From the NCBI GenBank assembly GCA_016744135.1, contig JADGEX010000001.1:2596980-2660979 (forward strand): a stretch of DNA of 64,000 bases, in the 5' to 3' direction. The translations under genes were made by a program, and so were the position numbers. Shown one piece after another: positions 47,941-56,678 of this stretch. How positions within the stretch are numbered: the stretch's first letter is position 1; each line of letters opens with the position of its first letter. Source of the DNA: Pseudodesulfovibrio sp. (GTDB lineage: Bacteria > Desulfobacterota > Desulfovibrionia > Desulfovibrionales > Desulfovibrionaceae). Below the pieces are notes generated by a model. The model was not told the DNA's origin. It saw nothing but the letters and a program-made list of their open reading frames with translations, and did no database searches.

Positions 47941-49653
47941 CTACGCAATAACGTGTAACCCATGTGCGGCATTAATTGCCTGCTCACGGAGTTGTTGCAG
48001 GTCTCGGGCCACCATGCCGCCATCGCCGTTACGCATGTTCTTCATATGGTTGCGCATGGCGACCATGGCTTCTTGATCGCGGGACATATTATGTTGTTCT
48101 TGTCCGAACCAATCATGGGCGTCCTGGTTGCTGGCAAGCCCGGTTTGGACGTCCAATTTCTCAACTTTTAGCCCTTGGTTTTCTAAAGAATTCTTAATGA
48201 TATCTAAATGTTCATTGATAATCTTTGCAGCTTCGGGACTCTCTGCCCGGATACTTGCGCTCACTTCCTTGCCGTTGACCTGAAGCACGATAGAGAGCTT
48301 GCCGAGGTTTTCGGGCGTGAGTTGCAAGGTGAGTTGCTTACCACCATTATTCAGGGTTTTGATGAAGGCATTATCCACCTGCTTCATAACCTTGGGGGCG
48401 GAAACTTTTTCCCATGCCTGGGTCTTGGTTCCGGTTTCGGTTGTGGTGGTTAATCCTGTTTTGAGAGCCTGCGCTGTATCTTCAGTCTTAATCTGTGTTT
48501 TGTTTTGTACGGAACGGGAATCGTCGTCGGTGACCTTGCCGAGCAGATTGGTCCAATGTTCGTTGGATGCAGCGTTCTGCTGTTCGGGAGTGTCGGTGTT
48601 GGCATCCGGTTTGGCGTCAGTCTTGATCTCGACTTTGTCCGCCATGTTCTTTTCGGAGTGGTCCCTGACTTTGGCATCGGCCAGGGCGTCTTTGCGGTCT
48701 TGTGTGGCCTGCTTGAAATTGCCATTCACTTCGGTCTCAAGAGAATCCTCTGCCACACGGGGTTTCAGATCAACGGCTTCGGCGACCTGACGCGCGAGAG
48801 TGCTCTCCTTGGCCGAGTCGCCCATGGCGTTGACAAAGCCCTTGGTGACGGCGCGGACCAGTTCCTGATCCTTGGAGTCCATCTTCCCCATCTCCTGACG
48901 TATCAGGGTAAAGGCTTGCTTGACGTCCTTGGGAAGAGAATTGGTGCCGAAGAGTTCTTGAATCTTGGATGTGAATTCTTTGGAAAAGCTCAAAGCCGAA
49001 GTAAAGGCTTCGATTTCTTGCTTGTTGAAAAGCAACTGCTTGCCCTGCGGCATGGCGTCGACCTTGGCCTGGAGAGCCTTCATAACTTTAGCTTGATTGC
49101 CATTCTCCAAGTTGCTGATCAGCTTTTCGCTTTCCTTGGCGGTAAAGCCAAATTTCGAAAAGAAAGAATTCAATTTTCCTTTTTGCTCGTCGGAAAATTC
49201 GTGCGTTCGCATTTCGGTCATACTTTGAGCTACAGTCGAGACGAACTGTCCCCAAGTCATGCCTTCTTCACTGTTTATCTTGTCTTCAATCTCGGTGATT
49301 TCTTCTTCCGACATTCCGTATGCTTCAAGATCGTCTTTGACTTCTTCGAAATCTTCTTGAGTCATCAGGGATTCGCGTTCATCCACTTCAGGTTCCGGTT
49401 CTTCTTGAACTGGGACTTTGGTGCCGGCGGCATTGACAGCCTCTTCCTGGTTATCTGTGTCAGGAGCGGATTCGAGCATTTGTTCCTGAGAGGAGACAGG
49501 TGCCAGGGCGAGTTCGTTCTCGACCATGTTGGCGTGCTCATTGAACAGATCAGCGAACAGGGCGTGTTGATCACCCTTGTTTGCGGAGGCTATTTTTACC
49601 ACCGGAAGTTGTTCGGTTTTCTTTTCTATGGCGATGCCGGGAATATTTTGCAT
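47941..49653 (-). CDS. fliK: Flagellar hook-length control protein FliK
   Basis: This 570-residue protein starts at ATG 49653, directly behind AAGGAG. Most of the protein is a charged, Gln/Lys/Glu/Ala-rich region expected of the FliK molecular ruler. The C-terminal Flg_hook domain (about 455-540) is clear: NNGGKQLTLQLTPENLGKLSIVLQVNGKEVSASI and NSLENQGLKVEKLDVQTG. It measures hook length and switches export specificity. First gene of fliK-flgD-flgE; a sigma-54-like site lies just upstream. Confidence 0.92.
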   Translation of the reverse strand: MQNIPGIAIEKKTEQLPVVKIASANKGDQHALFADLFNEHANMVENELALAPVSSQEQMLESAPDTDNQEEAVNAAGTKVPVQEEPEPEVDERESLMTQEDFEEVKDDLEAYGMSEEEITEIEDKINSEEGMTWGQFVSTVAQSMTEMRTHEFSDEQKGKLNSFFSKFGFTAKESEKLISNLENGNQAKVMKALQAKVDAMPQGKQLLFNKQEIEAFTSALSFSKEFTSKIQELFGTNSLPKDVKQAFTLIRQEMGKMDSKDQELVRAVTKGFVNAMGDSAKESTLARQVAEAVDLKPRVAEDSLETEVNGNFKQATQDRKDALADAKVRDHSEKNMADKVEIKTDAKPDANTDTPEQQNAASNEHWTNLLGKVTDDDSRSVQNKTQIKTEDTAQALKTGLTTTTETGTKTQAWEKVSAPKVMKQVDNAFIKTLNNGGKQLTLQLTPENLGKLSIVLQVNGKEVSASIRAESPEAAKIINEHLDIIKNSLENQGLKVEKLDVQTGLASNQDAHDWFGQEQHNMSRDQEAMVAMRNHMKNMRNGDGGMVARDLQQLREQAINAAHGLHVIA

Positions 49654-49678
49654 ACTTTTCTCCTTCGCCTCACTTACA

Positions 49679-49694
49679 ATCAAAAGGCGTGCCA
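49679..49694 (-). promoter_or_regulatory. Sigma-54-like promoter of the fliK-flgD-flgE unit
   Basis: On the minus strand TGGCACGCCTTTTGAT has a perfect -24 element and correct spacing. The -12 dinucleotide is GA rather than the usual GC, so it would be a weak or non-canonical site. It lies 26 nt upstream of the fliK ATG. Confidence 0.45.
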
Positions 49695-49785
49695 AAGGAA
49701 AAGTATCAAGGAATCAGTATGTTGACTGGATGTTCAGGTAGGAAGAAATAACCCTTTTGGGTCTTGGAAGTCGGGAGGGAAGTTC

Positions 49786-51195
49786 TTATCGACAGGCTGC
49801 GACCAGTTTCTCCAGGAGCATGAGAACTCTGGCCCAGGCCGGGCGGGAGTAGTCATTGTTCTCAAGGTACATGTGGGCATATCCGGTGAGCGGTTTCATT
49901 GCGACAGGACTGTCCGCCCAGAAAGATTCGTCGAGAAGTGTGCCGTTTTTTAGTCCGTGTTTGAATTGACGGCCCATCTCCGGGATGTGCGAAAGCAATG
50001 CTTCGGCTTCTTTCTCGGAAGACTCGGTTAGGTTGCTCCATGCCGTTGAGAGGGGTGAAGCTCCCCACAGGCCGAACTCGTGACCAAAGTACTGTTGCCA
50101 GAAGCGGGATAGGAGTCTTTCGGCGTCAGGAGGTGCTGGGTCGAGTCGTTGCATCTGATAAAGGCCGAGGTCGGATTTTCCGGTCTCGAAAAGTGTCAGT
50201 CCTGGCAAGTCCAATTTGGCGAGTTTGGCCGATCCGTCCCCGGCCAATATGCGTACGGCAAGTGCAGCCACTCGTCCGGGCTTGAACGCGTCACGACAGT
50301 AGAGCCGGTCGCGGGTACATTGCCAACACCCTTTTGCGCAGTCCATATCCGCTCGAAGTACATAATGACCAGGTGAGTATGGGCCAGTTTCCCATGGATT
50401 CACATTGCCCATGGATAAATTTAGACATTTTAACCCGGACCATGCTGCCAGATGCATGGGGCCGGTGTCTGGAGTGATGAAGAGCCCCAGCGTTTGTCCC
50501 ACAACACTGAATTCATCCAGTCCGAGGGTTCCGCACAGATTCAAGGCCGGCCCTTTGGCGAGCGAGACGACTTTTTGTCCCAGTTCCTTTTCTGCCGGAC
50601 CGCCAAAGAGAACCGGGCGCAGATTGCGACCATGAAGTTCATCAACAAGTGCGGCCCAGAAGGTGGCGGAAGGGCGTTTTGCAGGATCGCTTGCACCGAG
50701 AAAAAGACCGACTTTGTGTCCATCCGCAAGGGTGCGGGGCATGCTAAATCGGGTGGCCTTGATGCTTGCATGGGGTATAACGTCAAGAGCGTTGAGTTCT
50801 GCCCAATGATATCGGTTGTAGAGATTATTTTTCACCAGTGACGTCCGATAGAGCTGCCAGTCTCCATGAACAAAGTGGGAGCCGTCGGCAGATTGAACCG
50901 GACCAAGTTTGTGTTCTGCTGCAACTTCTCCTGCCAGAATGGCGGCTTTTTCCTGAATGGACAGATTGAGAACAAGTTCGAATGAGTGCTGTTTGAGAAC
51001 ATGCAGGCCGGACCACGGGAAATATGTGACCGCAGGGGAAAGTTTCATGAGCGGTGTGTAAAAGGCTTCCTCGGCTGCTACAAAAATAGGGTGGCCGGGA
51101 TAACTGCGGGCGAGCCAGAGCATGAGTGGGTAGGAGAGAATGAGGTCTCCCATCCGTTGCATCTGGAGTATGAGAATCGGTTTTTTGTTCGCCAT
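49786..51195 (-). CDS. Glycosyltransferase family 9 (heptosyltransferase-like)
   Basis: This 469-residue protein has the GT-9 layout. The N-terminal PILILQMQRMGDLILSYPLMLWL matches ADP-heptose:LPS heptosyltransferases. The nucleotide-sugar site has VGLFLGASDPAKRPSATFW and LFITPDTGPMHLAAWSGLK. A cysteine-rich segment (CAKGCWQCTRDRLYC) follows, and the last 100 residues are an extra domain. It starts 3 nt after the other glycosyltransferase gene and lies next to the hook genes. It may modify LPS or flagellar protein; flagellin glycosylation is an inference from location. Confidence 0.88.
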   Translation of the reverse strand: MANKKPILILQMQRMGDLILSYPLMLWLARSYPGHPIFVAAEEAFYTPLMKLSPAVTYFPWSGLHVLKQHSFELVLNLSIQEKAAILAGEVAAEHKLGPVQSADGSHFVHGDWQLYRTSLVKNNLYNRYHWAELNALDVIPHASIKATRFSMPRTLADGHKVGLFLGASDPAKRPSATFWAALVDELHGRNLRPVLFGGPAEKELGQKVVSLAKGPALNLCGTLGLDEFSVVGQTLGLFITPDTGPMHLAAWSGLKCLNLSMGNVNPWETGPYSPGHYVLRADMDCAKGCWQCTRDRLYCRDAFKPGRVAALAVRILAGDGSAKLAKLDLPGLTLFETGKSDLGLYQMQRLDPAPPDAERLLSRFWQQYFGHEFGLWGASPLSTAWSNLTESSEKEAEALLSHIPEMGRQFKHGLKNGTLLDESFWADSPVAMKPLTGYAHMYLENNDYSRPAWARVLMLLEKLVAACR

Positions 51196-51198
51196 GGA

Positions 51199-52413
51199 TT
51201 ACTCGAACGTCTGGCGCATGGTTTCCATGAGGCTGAGCATGCGGTGGTCGTATGTATGCTCTGCCAATACGCGTTTGCGGGCGGCGTCGATGATTCTTTG
51301 CCGTTTGTCCGGTGCGTTCAAATAAATGTCCACCAGTCCGGGAATTTCGTCCGGGTGGTTGTAAAAGACGATTTCTTTGCCCGGTTCGAATAGTTCTTCC
51401 ATTTGTCGGCGGTAGTCCGTGAGCAGGAACGCACCGCAGGTGGGTACGTCAAAGACTCGTTGGTTGACCGCGCCTTTCATCTGTTGACTGGTACAATTGA
51501 AGTTGATGTCGGAAAGTGGATAGAAATCCGGTAGGTCGTCGTAGTATGACAACTCGGAGTGGTATCGCCAGCCCGTGCGCCCTTTGAGCAGCTCGTTCCA
51601 CCCGGGATCGCCTATGATGAGCGGGTCGAAGTCGAGGATGCGAAGGATGCAGTCCAGTCTGTAGAGCAGGGTCGACTGCCATGTGATGAAAGTCAGGTAT
51701 GCCTGTTTTCGTTCCGGTGTTTGCAGATTGTCGAATTCCGATAATAGTTCAGGGAAATGTTGTCTCAGGAATCGACCGGCCTGTGGTTCGCCGGATTCTC
51801 CAAAGGCCTTGGCGACCACCATACCGGCTTCCAGCAAACGGGGAGACGGCATGGATGCCTCAATGCGTTTGATGGTTTTCGTCAACATAGAGTTGCCAAC
51901 AAAGGAAATGGGGGCGCGCCATTTTTCCACAGGTTGTGTCCGATGCGGTACGAGTCTTGTTGGATCAGCGCCGAGCGGAAGATGGAAGACGTTATGAAAT
52001 CCCATGTTCTTGAGTGAGTCCACAGTGTCGAAGTCCCAAGTGAACAGGGCTGTTCGGCATTCGAAGAGATTTTGGTAGGCATCAAGAATGAGGTGTGGGT
52101 TGTCCACGAACCAGGATGCCAGCGGAATATCGTAATTTTTGAGCAGGGTGGTGAGTATTCCCTCGCGGTCAACGCCAAGATGGTTGACCGTGAGAACGAA
52201 GTCCGGCTTGAAGGCCGTCAGGGTTGCCACCATTTGTGTGACAAAGGTGTCGAGGTCCATTTCCTTGGTGCCGAAATCCAGAAAATGATATTCTACGCCG
52301 AGTCGTTCACACGCGGCTTTAAGTTCGCCGATAAGAAAATACTGGCTGGTGAGCAGGAGTATGCGCGGAGCTGTCTCTCTGAAACCGGGCCATGGATTTT
52401 GGTCTTTTTGCAT
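51199..52413 (-). CDS. CgeB-like glycosyltransferase
   Basis: In this 404-residue protein, the N-terminal Rossmann domain (about 15-190) has RILLLTSQYFLIGELKAACERLG. The C-terminal domain (about 260-400) is of the CgeB/Glyco_trans_1_2 type, with VFDVPTCGAFLLTDYR, FEPGKEIVFYNHPDEI and RKRVLAEHTYDHRM. Such proteins transfer sugars to proteins or polysaccharides and are common next to flagellar genes. It heads a two-gene unit with the GT-9 gene. The start is ATG 52413; a TTG three codons further out is also possible. Confidence 0.85.
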   Translation of the reverse strand: MQKDQNPWPGFRETAPRILLLTSQYFLIGELKAACERLGVEYHFLDFGTKEMDLDTFVTQMVATLTAFKPDFVLTVNHLGVDREGILTTLLKNYDIPLASWFVDNPHLILDAYQNLFECRTALFTWDFDTVDSLKNMGFHNVFHLPLGADPTRLVPHRTQPVEKWRAPISFVGNSMLTKTIKRIEASMPSPRLLEAGMVVAKAFGESGEPQAGRFLRQHFPELLSEFDNLQTPERKQAYLTFITWQSTLLYRLDCILRILDFDPLIIGDPGWNELLKGRTGWRYHSELSYYDDLPDFYPLSDINFNCTSQQMKGAVNQRVFDVPTCGAFLLTDYRRQMEELFEPGKEIVFYNHPDEIPGLVDIYLNAPDKRQRIIDAARKRVLAEHTYDHRMLSLMETMRQTFE

Positions 52414-52447
52414 TGCCCACAAGGGTACCTGCGCCTGGCAGATTTGT

Positions 52448-53866
52448 CTACAACTCGCCGGAGCCGTTGTGCTTCTTGGATCGGTAGAGGTCCTTATCCG
52501 CTCGCATGGTTATGGAGAGAAGGTCTTCACCTTCTTCGTATTGGGCTAACCCATAGCTGAAAGTGATGGGAAGGTCCTCGGAAGATTTAGCAACAGCCGT
52601 GAGTGCTCGTTCTGCCAAAGCACCGGCATCATCGATGTTACCGGTCAGGAAAATGATGAATTCATCGCCACCCCAACGGGCCAGAATATCTGTCGGCCTG
52701 ATGGTTTTTCCCACGGTGCTGGCTACGCATTTAAGCACTTCATCGCCCTTGAGATGTCCGTGTTTATCATTGACATCTTTGAATTTGTTGAGGTCTAGGA
52801 TGATGGTGGATAGTTGTTCGCCGTATCGTTTGGTTTTGTAGGTTGCCTGTTGGAAATATATTTCCAATGCACGACGGTTGGCAACACCGGTCAACGGATC
52901 GGTTTGGGCCAGCCGTTCCAGTCGTCCCTGGAAGTGATTGACCGTGAACGTGCACAGTATGATTATTAGAAGTGACGTACATATACCTATAATAATGGTG
53001 CGGACAAGATTATCCCTCGCAGAAATCAAAGCGTCATCTTCGCTTTGTTCGACGATGAGATACCAATTCAGTTCCGGGATGTATTGGGTAGAAAGCAGGT
53101 AGTGAGTGTCGTCCCAATTATATTCCAAGCTGAGTGATTTTTCTCTTTTGGTGAGTATCTTTGAAGCAAGGTCACGGATTCCACCGGCCTTAGCAATGGA
53201 ATGCTTCTCGATAAGCCGTTTGTCGTGGTGTACCTGAACTAGGCCATCCTGATCCACGAGGTAAATTTTTCTGTTGTATTTCTTTTTTGATTTTTTCAGG
53301 AGCTCGGCAGCATGTTCGATGTTCAATCCCACACCAGCAACACCGATGAAACGGCCATTGTTGTCTTCCACTCTGAAGTTGACGAAAATTGTCAGTTTGT
53401 TGTTTTCAACTTCATTGGTGTCCACATCCAGATCGAATTCCTTGCCTGAACGTCGAAAAGCATAGAACCAAATATCGTGAGGGTCTCGTGGCCCAATTTC
53501 TTTGAGTATGCCTTCTTGGCTGTAATAGGCGTCTGTTGCTGATGAGACGAAAAAGGTGGAAATGAATCCATATTTTTCCTGAATTTTTTTGAGGTAATTC
53601 GTGATTTGCCCGATATCCCGTTCTCCATCGGTCACCCAGTTTTTGAGAAATGTGTCATTCGCCATTGAGGACGATACGAGCAGTGGCCGCATCATGACGG
53701 CTTGAATTTCCGAATAGATATTTTTGCCGGTCAACGGCAGGGAGGAGTGGAGCAATTCGGCTCGGATGGCCCTGCGCGTGAAAACGTAGTTGACCAGACT
53801 TGTTGCCAGAAAAGCGGAAACAAGAATGAAGGAAAGGGCTAATATCAGTTTGGATTTAATGCTCAT
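52448..53866 (-). CDS. Membrane diguanylate cyclase with Cache-type sensor domain
   Basis: In this 472-residue protein, a transmembrane helix (about 7-27) is followed by an extracellular dCache-like sensor domain (about 35-275, with FVNFRVEDNNGRFIGVAGVG), a second helix (about 285-307), and a GGDEF domain (about 320-470). The active site GGDEF is intact (ARWGGDEFIIFL) and an I-site RPTD lies five residues upstream, so it should make c-di-GMP and be feedback-inhibited. Its position beside hook and glycosyltransferase genes fits a role in the motile-sessile switch (inference). Confidence 0.94.
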   Translation of the reverse strand: MSIKSKLILALSFILVSAFLATSLVNYVFTRRAIRAELLHSSLPLTGKNIYSEIQAVMMRPLLVSSSMANDTFLKNWVTDGERDIGQITNYLKKIQEKYGFISTFFVSSATDAYYSQEGILKEIGPRDPHDIWFYAFRRSGKEFDLDVDTNEVENNKLTIFVNFRVEDNNGRFIGVAGVGLNIEHAAELLKKSKKKYNRKIYLVDQDGLVQVHHDKRLIEKHSIAKAGGIRDLASKILTKREKSLSLEYNWDDTHYLLSTQYIPELNWYLIVEQSEDDALISARDNLVRTIIIGICTSLLIIILCTFTVNHFQGRLERLAQTDPLTGVANRRALEIYFQQATYKTKRYGEQLSTIILDLNKFKDVNDKHGHLKGDEVLKCVASTVGKTIRPTDILARWGGDEFIIFLTGNIDDAGALAERALTAVAKSSEDLPITFSYGLAQYEEGEDLLSITMRADKDLYRSKKHNGSGEL

Positions 53867-53906
53867 TACGACAGTTTAAGGTATCCGGCTTATAAGGACA
53901 ACGGTT

Positions 53907-54371
53907 TTACATCTCGTCTGAATCGAGAATGATGGTGACGGGACCCCAATTGGTGAAGTCCAGATGCATTTCTGCTCCGAATCGGCCAGTGGCAAATTGA
54001 CCGGGGGCAGCCTTGCGTGCGTCTTCCACAAAGCGGTCGAATAGGGATTCCGCAATATACGGATGGCAGGCGTTGGTGAAGGACGGACGGCGACCTTTTT
54101 TGCAGTCTGCATATAACGTGAACTGGGAAATGAGCATGATGTCGCCCTGAATGTCTGTGAGCGATCTGTTCATTTTGTCGTCTTCATCCGGGAAGATGCG
54201 TAGGTTCACCAGTTTGTCGAGCATTTTCTTCCAGATGGGCTTGCTTGGCAGGTCCGCTTCATCTGCATGGCCGAATCCGACGAGCACCAGCAGGCCGGTG
54301 TCAATCTCACCGACAACAGCGTCGTTGACCGTAACCTTTGCGTCGGAAACACGTTGAACGACCAAACGCAT
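53907..54371 (-). CDS. dtd: D-aminoacyl-tRNA deacylase
   Basis: This 154-residue protein is a complete Dtd with the hallmark segments MRLVVQRVSDAKVTV, ISQFTLYADCKKGRRPSF (about 79-96) and the C-terminal NWGPVTIILDS. The two conserved cross-subunit motifs SQFTL and NxGPxT, which gate D- versus L-residues, are present. It hydrolyses D-amino acids from mischarged tRNAs. It starts 3 nt after the small membrane-protein gene and closes a short operon starting with mazG/queD. Confidence 0.96.
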   Translation of the reverse strand: MRLVVQRVSDAKVTVNDAVVGEIDTGLLVLVGFGHADEADLPSKPIWKKMLDKLVNLRIFPDEDDKMNRSLTDIQGDIMLISQFTLYADCKKGRRPSFTNACHPYIAESLFDRFVEDARKAAPGQFATGRFGAEMHLDFTNWGPVTIILDSDEM

Positions 54372-54373
54372 GA

Positions 54374-54628
54374 CTAAACTGTCCTTTCATGGATGGTGGT
54401 GATGTGTTGGCTGATACGCTGTTCTTCCTGCTGTTGTTTGGCGTCGTGCTGGCAGCCTTTACTGAGTGCTGCGAACAGGAAAAAACAGACGAATGCGAGG
54501 AAGGCTATTCCGCTCAAGATGCGTTTCGGATTACTACGTGAATCCTTGGGGATGAGAAGACTGGTCATGATCTTGCCGTAAGACATGCCATTGATTTCGC
54601 CCCGTTTTTCTTCTTTTTTTTCTGACAC
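54374..54628 (-). CDS. Small single-pass membrane protein, unknown
   Basis: This 84-residue protein starts with GTG 54628, with GGAAG 7 nt before; an internal ATG at 54586 is the alternative. It has a basic cytoplasmic tail, one hydrophobic helix (about 37-57, LSGIAFLAFVCFFLFAALS), then a polar Gln/His-rich end. No family recognised. It is wedged between queD and dtd with minimal spacing on both sides, so it is certainly cotranscribed. Confidence 0.7.
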   Translation of the reverse strand: MSEKKEEKRGEINGMSYGKIMTSLLIPKDSRSNPKRILSGIAFLAFVCFFLFAALSKGCQHDAKQQQEEQRISQHITTIHERTV

Positions 54629-54630
54629 GG

Positions 54631-55011
54631 TTATTCTTCCCAATAGGTGGCCTTGGACGATTCTTTCTCCGAAACAGACACTTCGACCAAGCGGACTGGC
54701 TCCGGCATGTTGCCGTCCAATTCCTTATATATAAACATGGCGATGTTTTCGGAGGAAGGATTGACCTCGGTAAAGCACTCCACCTCGTTAAGGTGTTTGT
54801 GGTCGAGTTTTTCCAACACATCCTTAGTGCGTTGTTTTATTTCCTTGAAGTCGACAAGGTACTGGATTTTATCGTCCAGTTTGTCGCCTTCAACCACTAC
54901 TTCTACACCAAAGTTGTGACCGTGCATGTTTTCACACTTGCCGCCGTAGTTGCGCAGTTGGTGTGATGCTGAAAAATCCTGCGTGATAGTCAATTTCCAT
55001 TTGCCGGGCAT
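54631..55011 (-). CDS. queD: 6-carboxy-tetrahydropterin synthase QueD-like (PTPS family)
   Basis: This 126-residue protein has the zinc-ligand histidine of FSASHQL, the catalytic Cys and paired His of CENMHGHNF (about 27-35), VDFKEIKQ, and the active-site LDHKHLNE and PSSENIA motifs. The length fits QueD, which makes 6-carboxy-tetrahydropterin for queuosine. Bacterial PTPS paralogues share these motifs, so the exact product is probable rather than certain. It lies 19 nt after the MazG-like gene. Confidence 0.92.
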   Translation of the reverse strand: MPGKWKLTITQDFSASHQLRNYGGKCENMHGHNFGVEVVVEGDKLDDKIQYLVDFKEIKQRTKDVLEKLDHKHLNEVECFTEVNPSSENIAMFIYKELDGNMPEPVRLVEVSVSEKESSKATYWEE

Positions 55012-55030
55012 ATAATGTCCTTAGTTTTTT

Positions 55031-55396
55031 TTAATACTTGTCGCGATCTTTGTACTCGTGGGGGCGGCGGTCACCGTCCTGAAATTCTTCCACCGGGTAC
55101 TTGTGCTCGTTTCTCTCGCATTTTTCATGGGCAGCCGCAACCAGATCAACGCCCAGTTCCGAGGACAAGCGGGTTAGGTAGATGAGTACATCGGCCAGTT
55201 CTTCGGCCACGGCTTCCTTTTTTTTGCCGCTTACATTCCAACTTTCCTCGACGGTCAGCCATTGAAAGTGTTCGACCAGTTCGCCTACTTCGGCGGTGAG
55301 AGCCATGGCAAGGTTCTTGGGAGATTGGTGTTTTTGCCAGTGACGTTCTTCTACAAATTTGCGGTGGCGTTCATCGAGTTGTTTGAGTGAGTCCAT
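55031..55396 (-). CDS. MazG-like nucleotide pyrophosphohydrolase
   Basis: This 121-residue all-alpha NTP-PPase of the RS21-C6/dCTPase type has a metal-binding EVGELVEHFQWL (about 36-47) and a second acidic helix EELADVLIYLTRLSSELGVD (about 64-83), the EExxE...ExxD pattern of the family. Such enzymes hydrolyse dCTP or non-canonical nucleotides to monophosphates. It starts 11 nt after the patatin gene and leads directly into queD. Confidence 0.92.
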   Translation of the reverse strand: MDSLKQLDERHRKFVEERHWQKHQSPKNLAMALTAEVGELVEHFQWLTVEESWNVSGKKKEAVAEELADVLIYLTRLSSELGVDLVAAAHEKCERNEHKYPVEEFQDGDRRPHEYKDRDKY

Positions 55397-55407
55397 GATT
55401 TTATCAT

Positions 55408-56604
55408 TTATTGTTGAGGGTTTAAATCATAAGGCGGCGTTTTGTGCCAGGGGGTTGTACTTTTGGCCATGTCCTGGCCGACTTTGAACAGTTTGGACAT
55501 ATAATTCGGGTCGAATAATTCGTTGGAATCCGCTTGAAACGTCGGCGGGATGAAGGCCAGATTGAAATCTGCGCCGTCCCGTTCCGCGACATAAAAGATT
55601 CTGTAGAGATCCCCGATACCTTGATTCCGGATCAGGCCGGTCAGGGACCGAGCGGCGATGTCGCCCAGATTAGGGTTTACCTGAATCGGTTTTGTGGTCA
55701 ATGCATCATTGCGGATAACATAGAGAATGATTTTTCGTGAGATTCCCAGTTTGTCGAGGTTCTTTTTCATGTGAACACTCGGCGGGTATGCGAAAACCTG
55801 ATTGGTGACGCCTCCGTCCACATGCATTTCTTCGTATTTTTTGCCGTCGATTTCAAGGGAGAAATACATTGGTGGAAATGCCACGGGAACGGAAGCCGAG
55901 GCCAGAATGACATCCCGAATAAGCTGGTGGGCTTTTTTTGTCTGGAATTGGGCGATGGCCCCTATATTCCAATAAACCGGGCGCATTTCGTCAAGGTTCG
56001 TCGTGCCGACGAACAGCCGTCGTCCTTTGCGATGTTCGGCGGCGATTTTGTTGATGACTTCTGTATTAACGTAGGTCTTCAACGCCCGCCGAAAAGAGTT
56101 CACGTTAAAGAGGCCGTCTCCCACAAGAGCAGAACCGATCGGACGGGCTTTTACAAGATTGATGGTGCTGAATGTTGTGTAGAGAAGCTTGAGCGTGGCA
56201 TCATATTCCGGCCCGAGAAAAGCGAAGGGGGCAATGAGCGCCCCGGTACTGACGCCGGTGACGAATGTGAAGTTCGGTCTGTCACCTCGAGACGTCCACC
56301 CCGTCAGAAATCCTGCACCAAACGCACCGTCCGCACCACCCCCGGATAAACTGAGCACAGTAAAATTATCGGTATTGCCCGTCGCCGCTTCCTGTGCAGC
56401 CCATTGAGCCAAAAGCAAGCGCATGGCCGCCTTTTCCGGCGCCGAGTCCCCATAAAATCGGATGTATTTATAATTCGGCAACTGCCCATCATGTAAAAGT
56501 CCTTCCGGCATGGGGGACCGTTTGCCGCTACAGCCAGCCAGTATCAACGCCAGGCATAGCAGAGCCGTGAAATGGAGAATGTGGTTTGTGCGTGTGACTT
56601 TCAT
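55408..56604 (-). CDS. Patatin-like phospholipase lipoprotein
   Basis: This 398-residue protein has a signal peptide ending in the lipobox LAGC (Cys25), so it is probably outer-membrane or inner-membrane anchored. The patatin domain has the oxyanion-hole glycine run LSLSGGGADGAFGAG (about 84-98), the nucleophile serine in GVSTG (Ser119) and the aspartate in VDGGV (about 271). Exported lipid acyl hydrolase activity on membrane phospholipid is expected. It is the first gene of a unit with the MazG-like gene. Confidence 0.93.
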   Translation of the reverse strand: MKVTRTNHILHFTALLCLALILAGCSGKRSPMPEGLLHDGQLPNYKYIRFYGDSAPEKAAMRLLLAQWAAQEAATGNTDNFTVLSLSGGGADGAFGAGFLTGWTSRGDRPNFTFVTGVSTGALIAPFAFLGPEYDATLKLLYTTFSTINLVKARPIGSALVGDGLFNVNSFRRALKTYVNTEVINKIAAEHRKGRRLFVGTTNLDEMRPVYWNIGAIAQFQTKKAHQLIRDVILASASVPVAFPPMYFSLEIDGKKYEEMHVDGGVTNQVFAYPPSVHMKKNLDKLGISRKIILYVIRNDALTTKPIQVNPNLGDIAARSLTGLIRNQGIGDLYRIFYVAERDGADFNLAFIPPTFQADSNELFDPNYMSKLFKVGQDMAKSTTPWHKTPPYDLNPQQ

Positions 56605-56678
56605 TAGTCCTCACCATTGCGCGGAGCGCACATAAAAAGTTTCGGAAGGTGAGAGGCCTTGGGGAAGGAGACGCATCC

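Noticed and set aside
48505-49725. 406-codon plus-strand open frame opposite fliK
   Set aside because: The fliK C-terminal domain and its ribosome site are on the other strand; the frame is a composition artefact.
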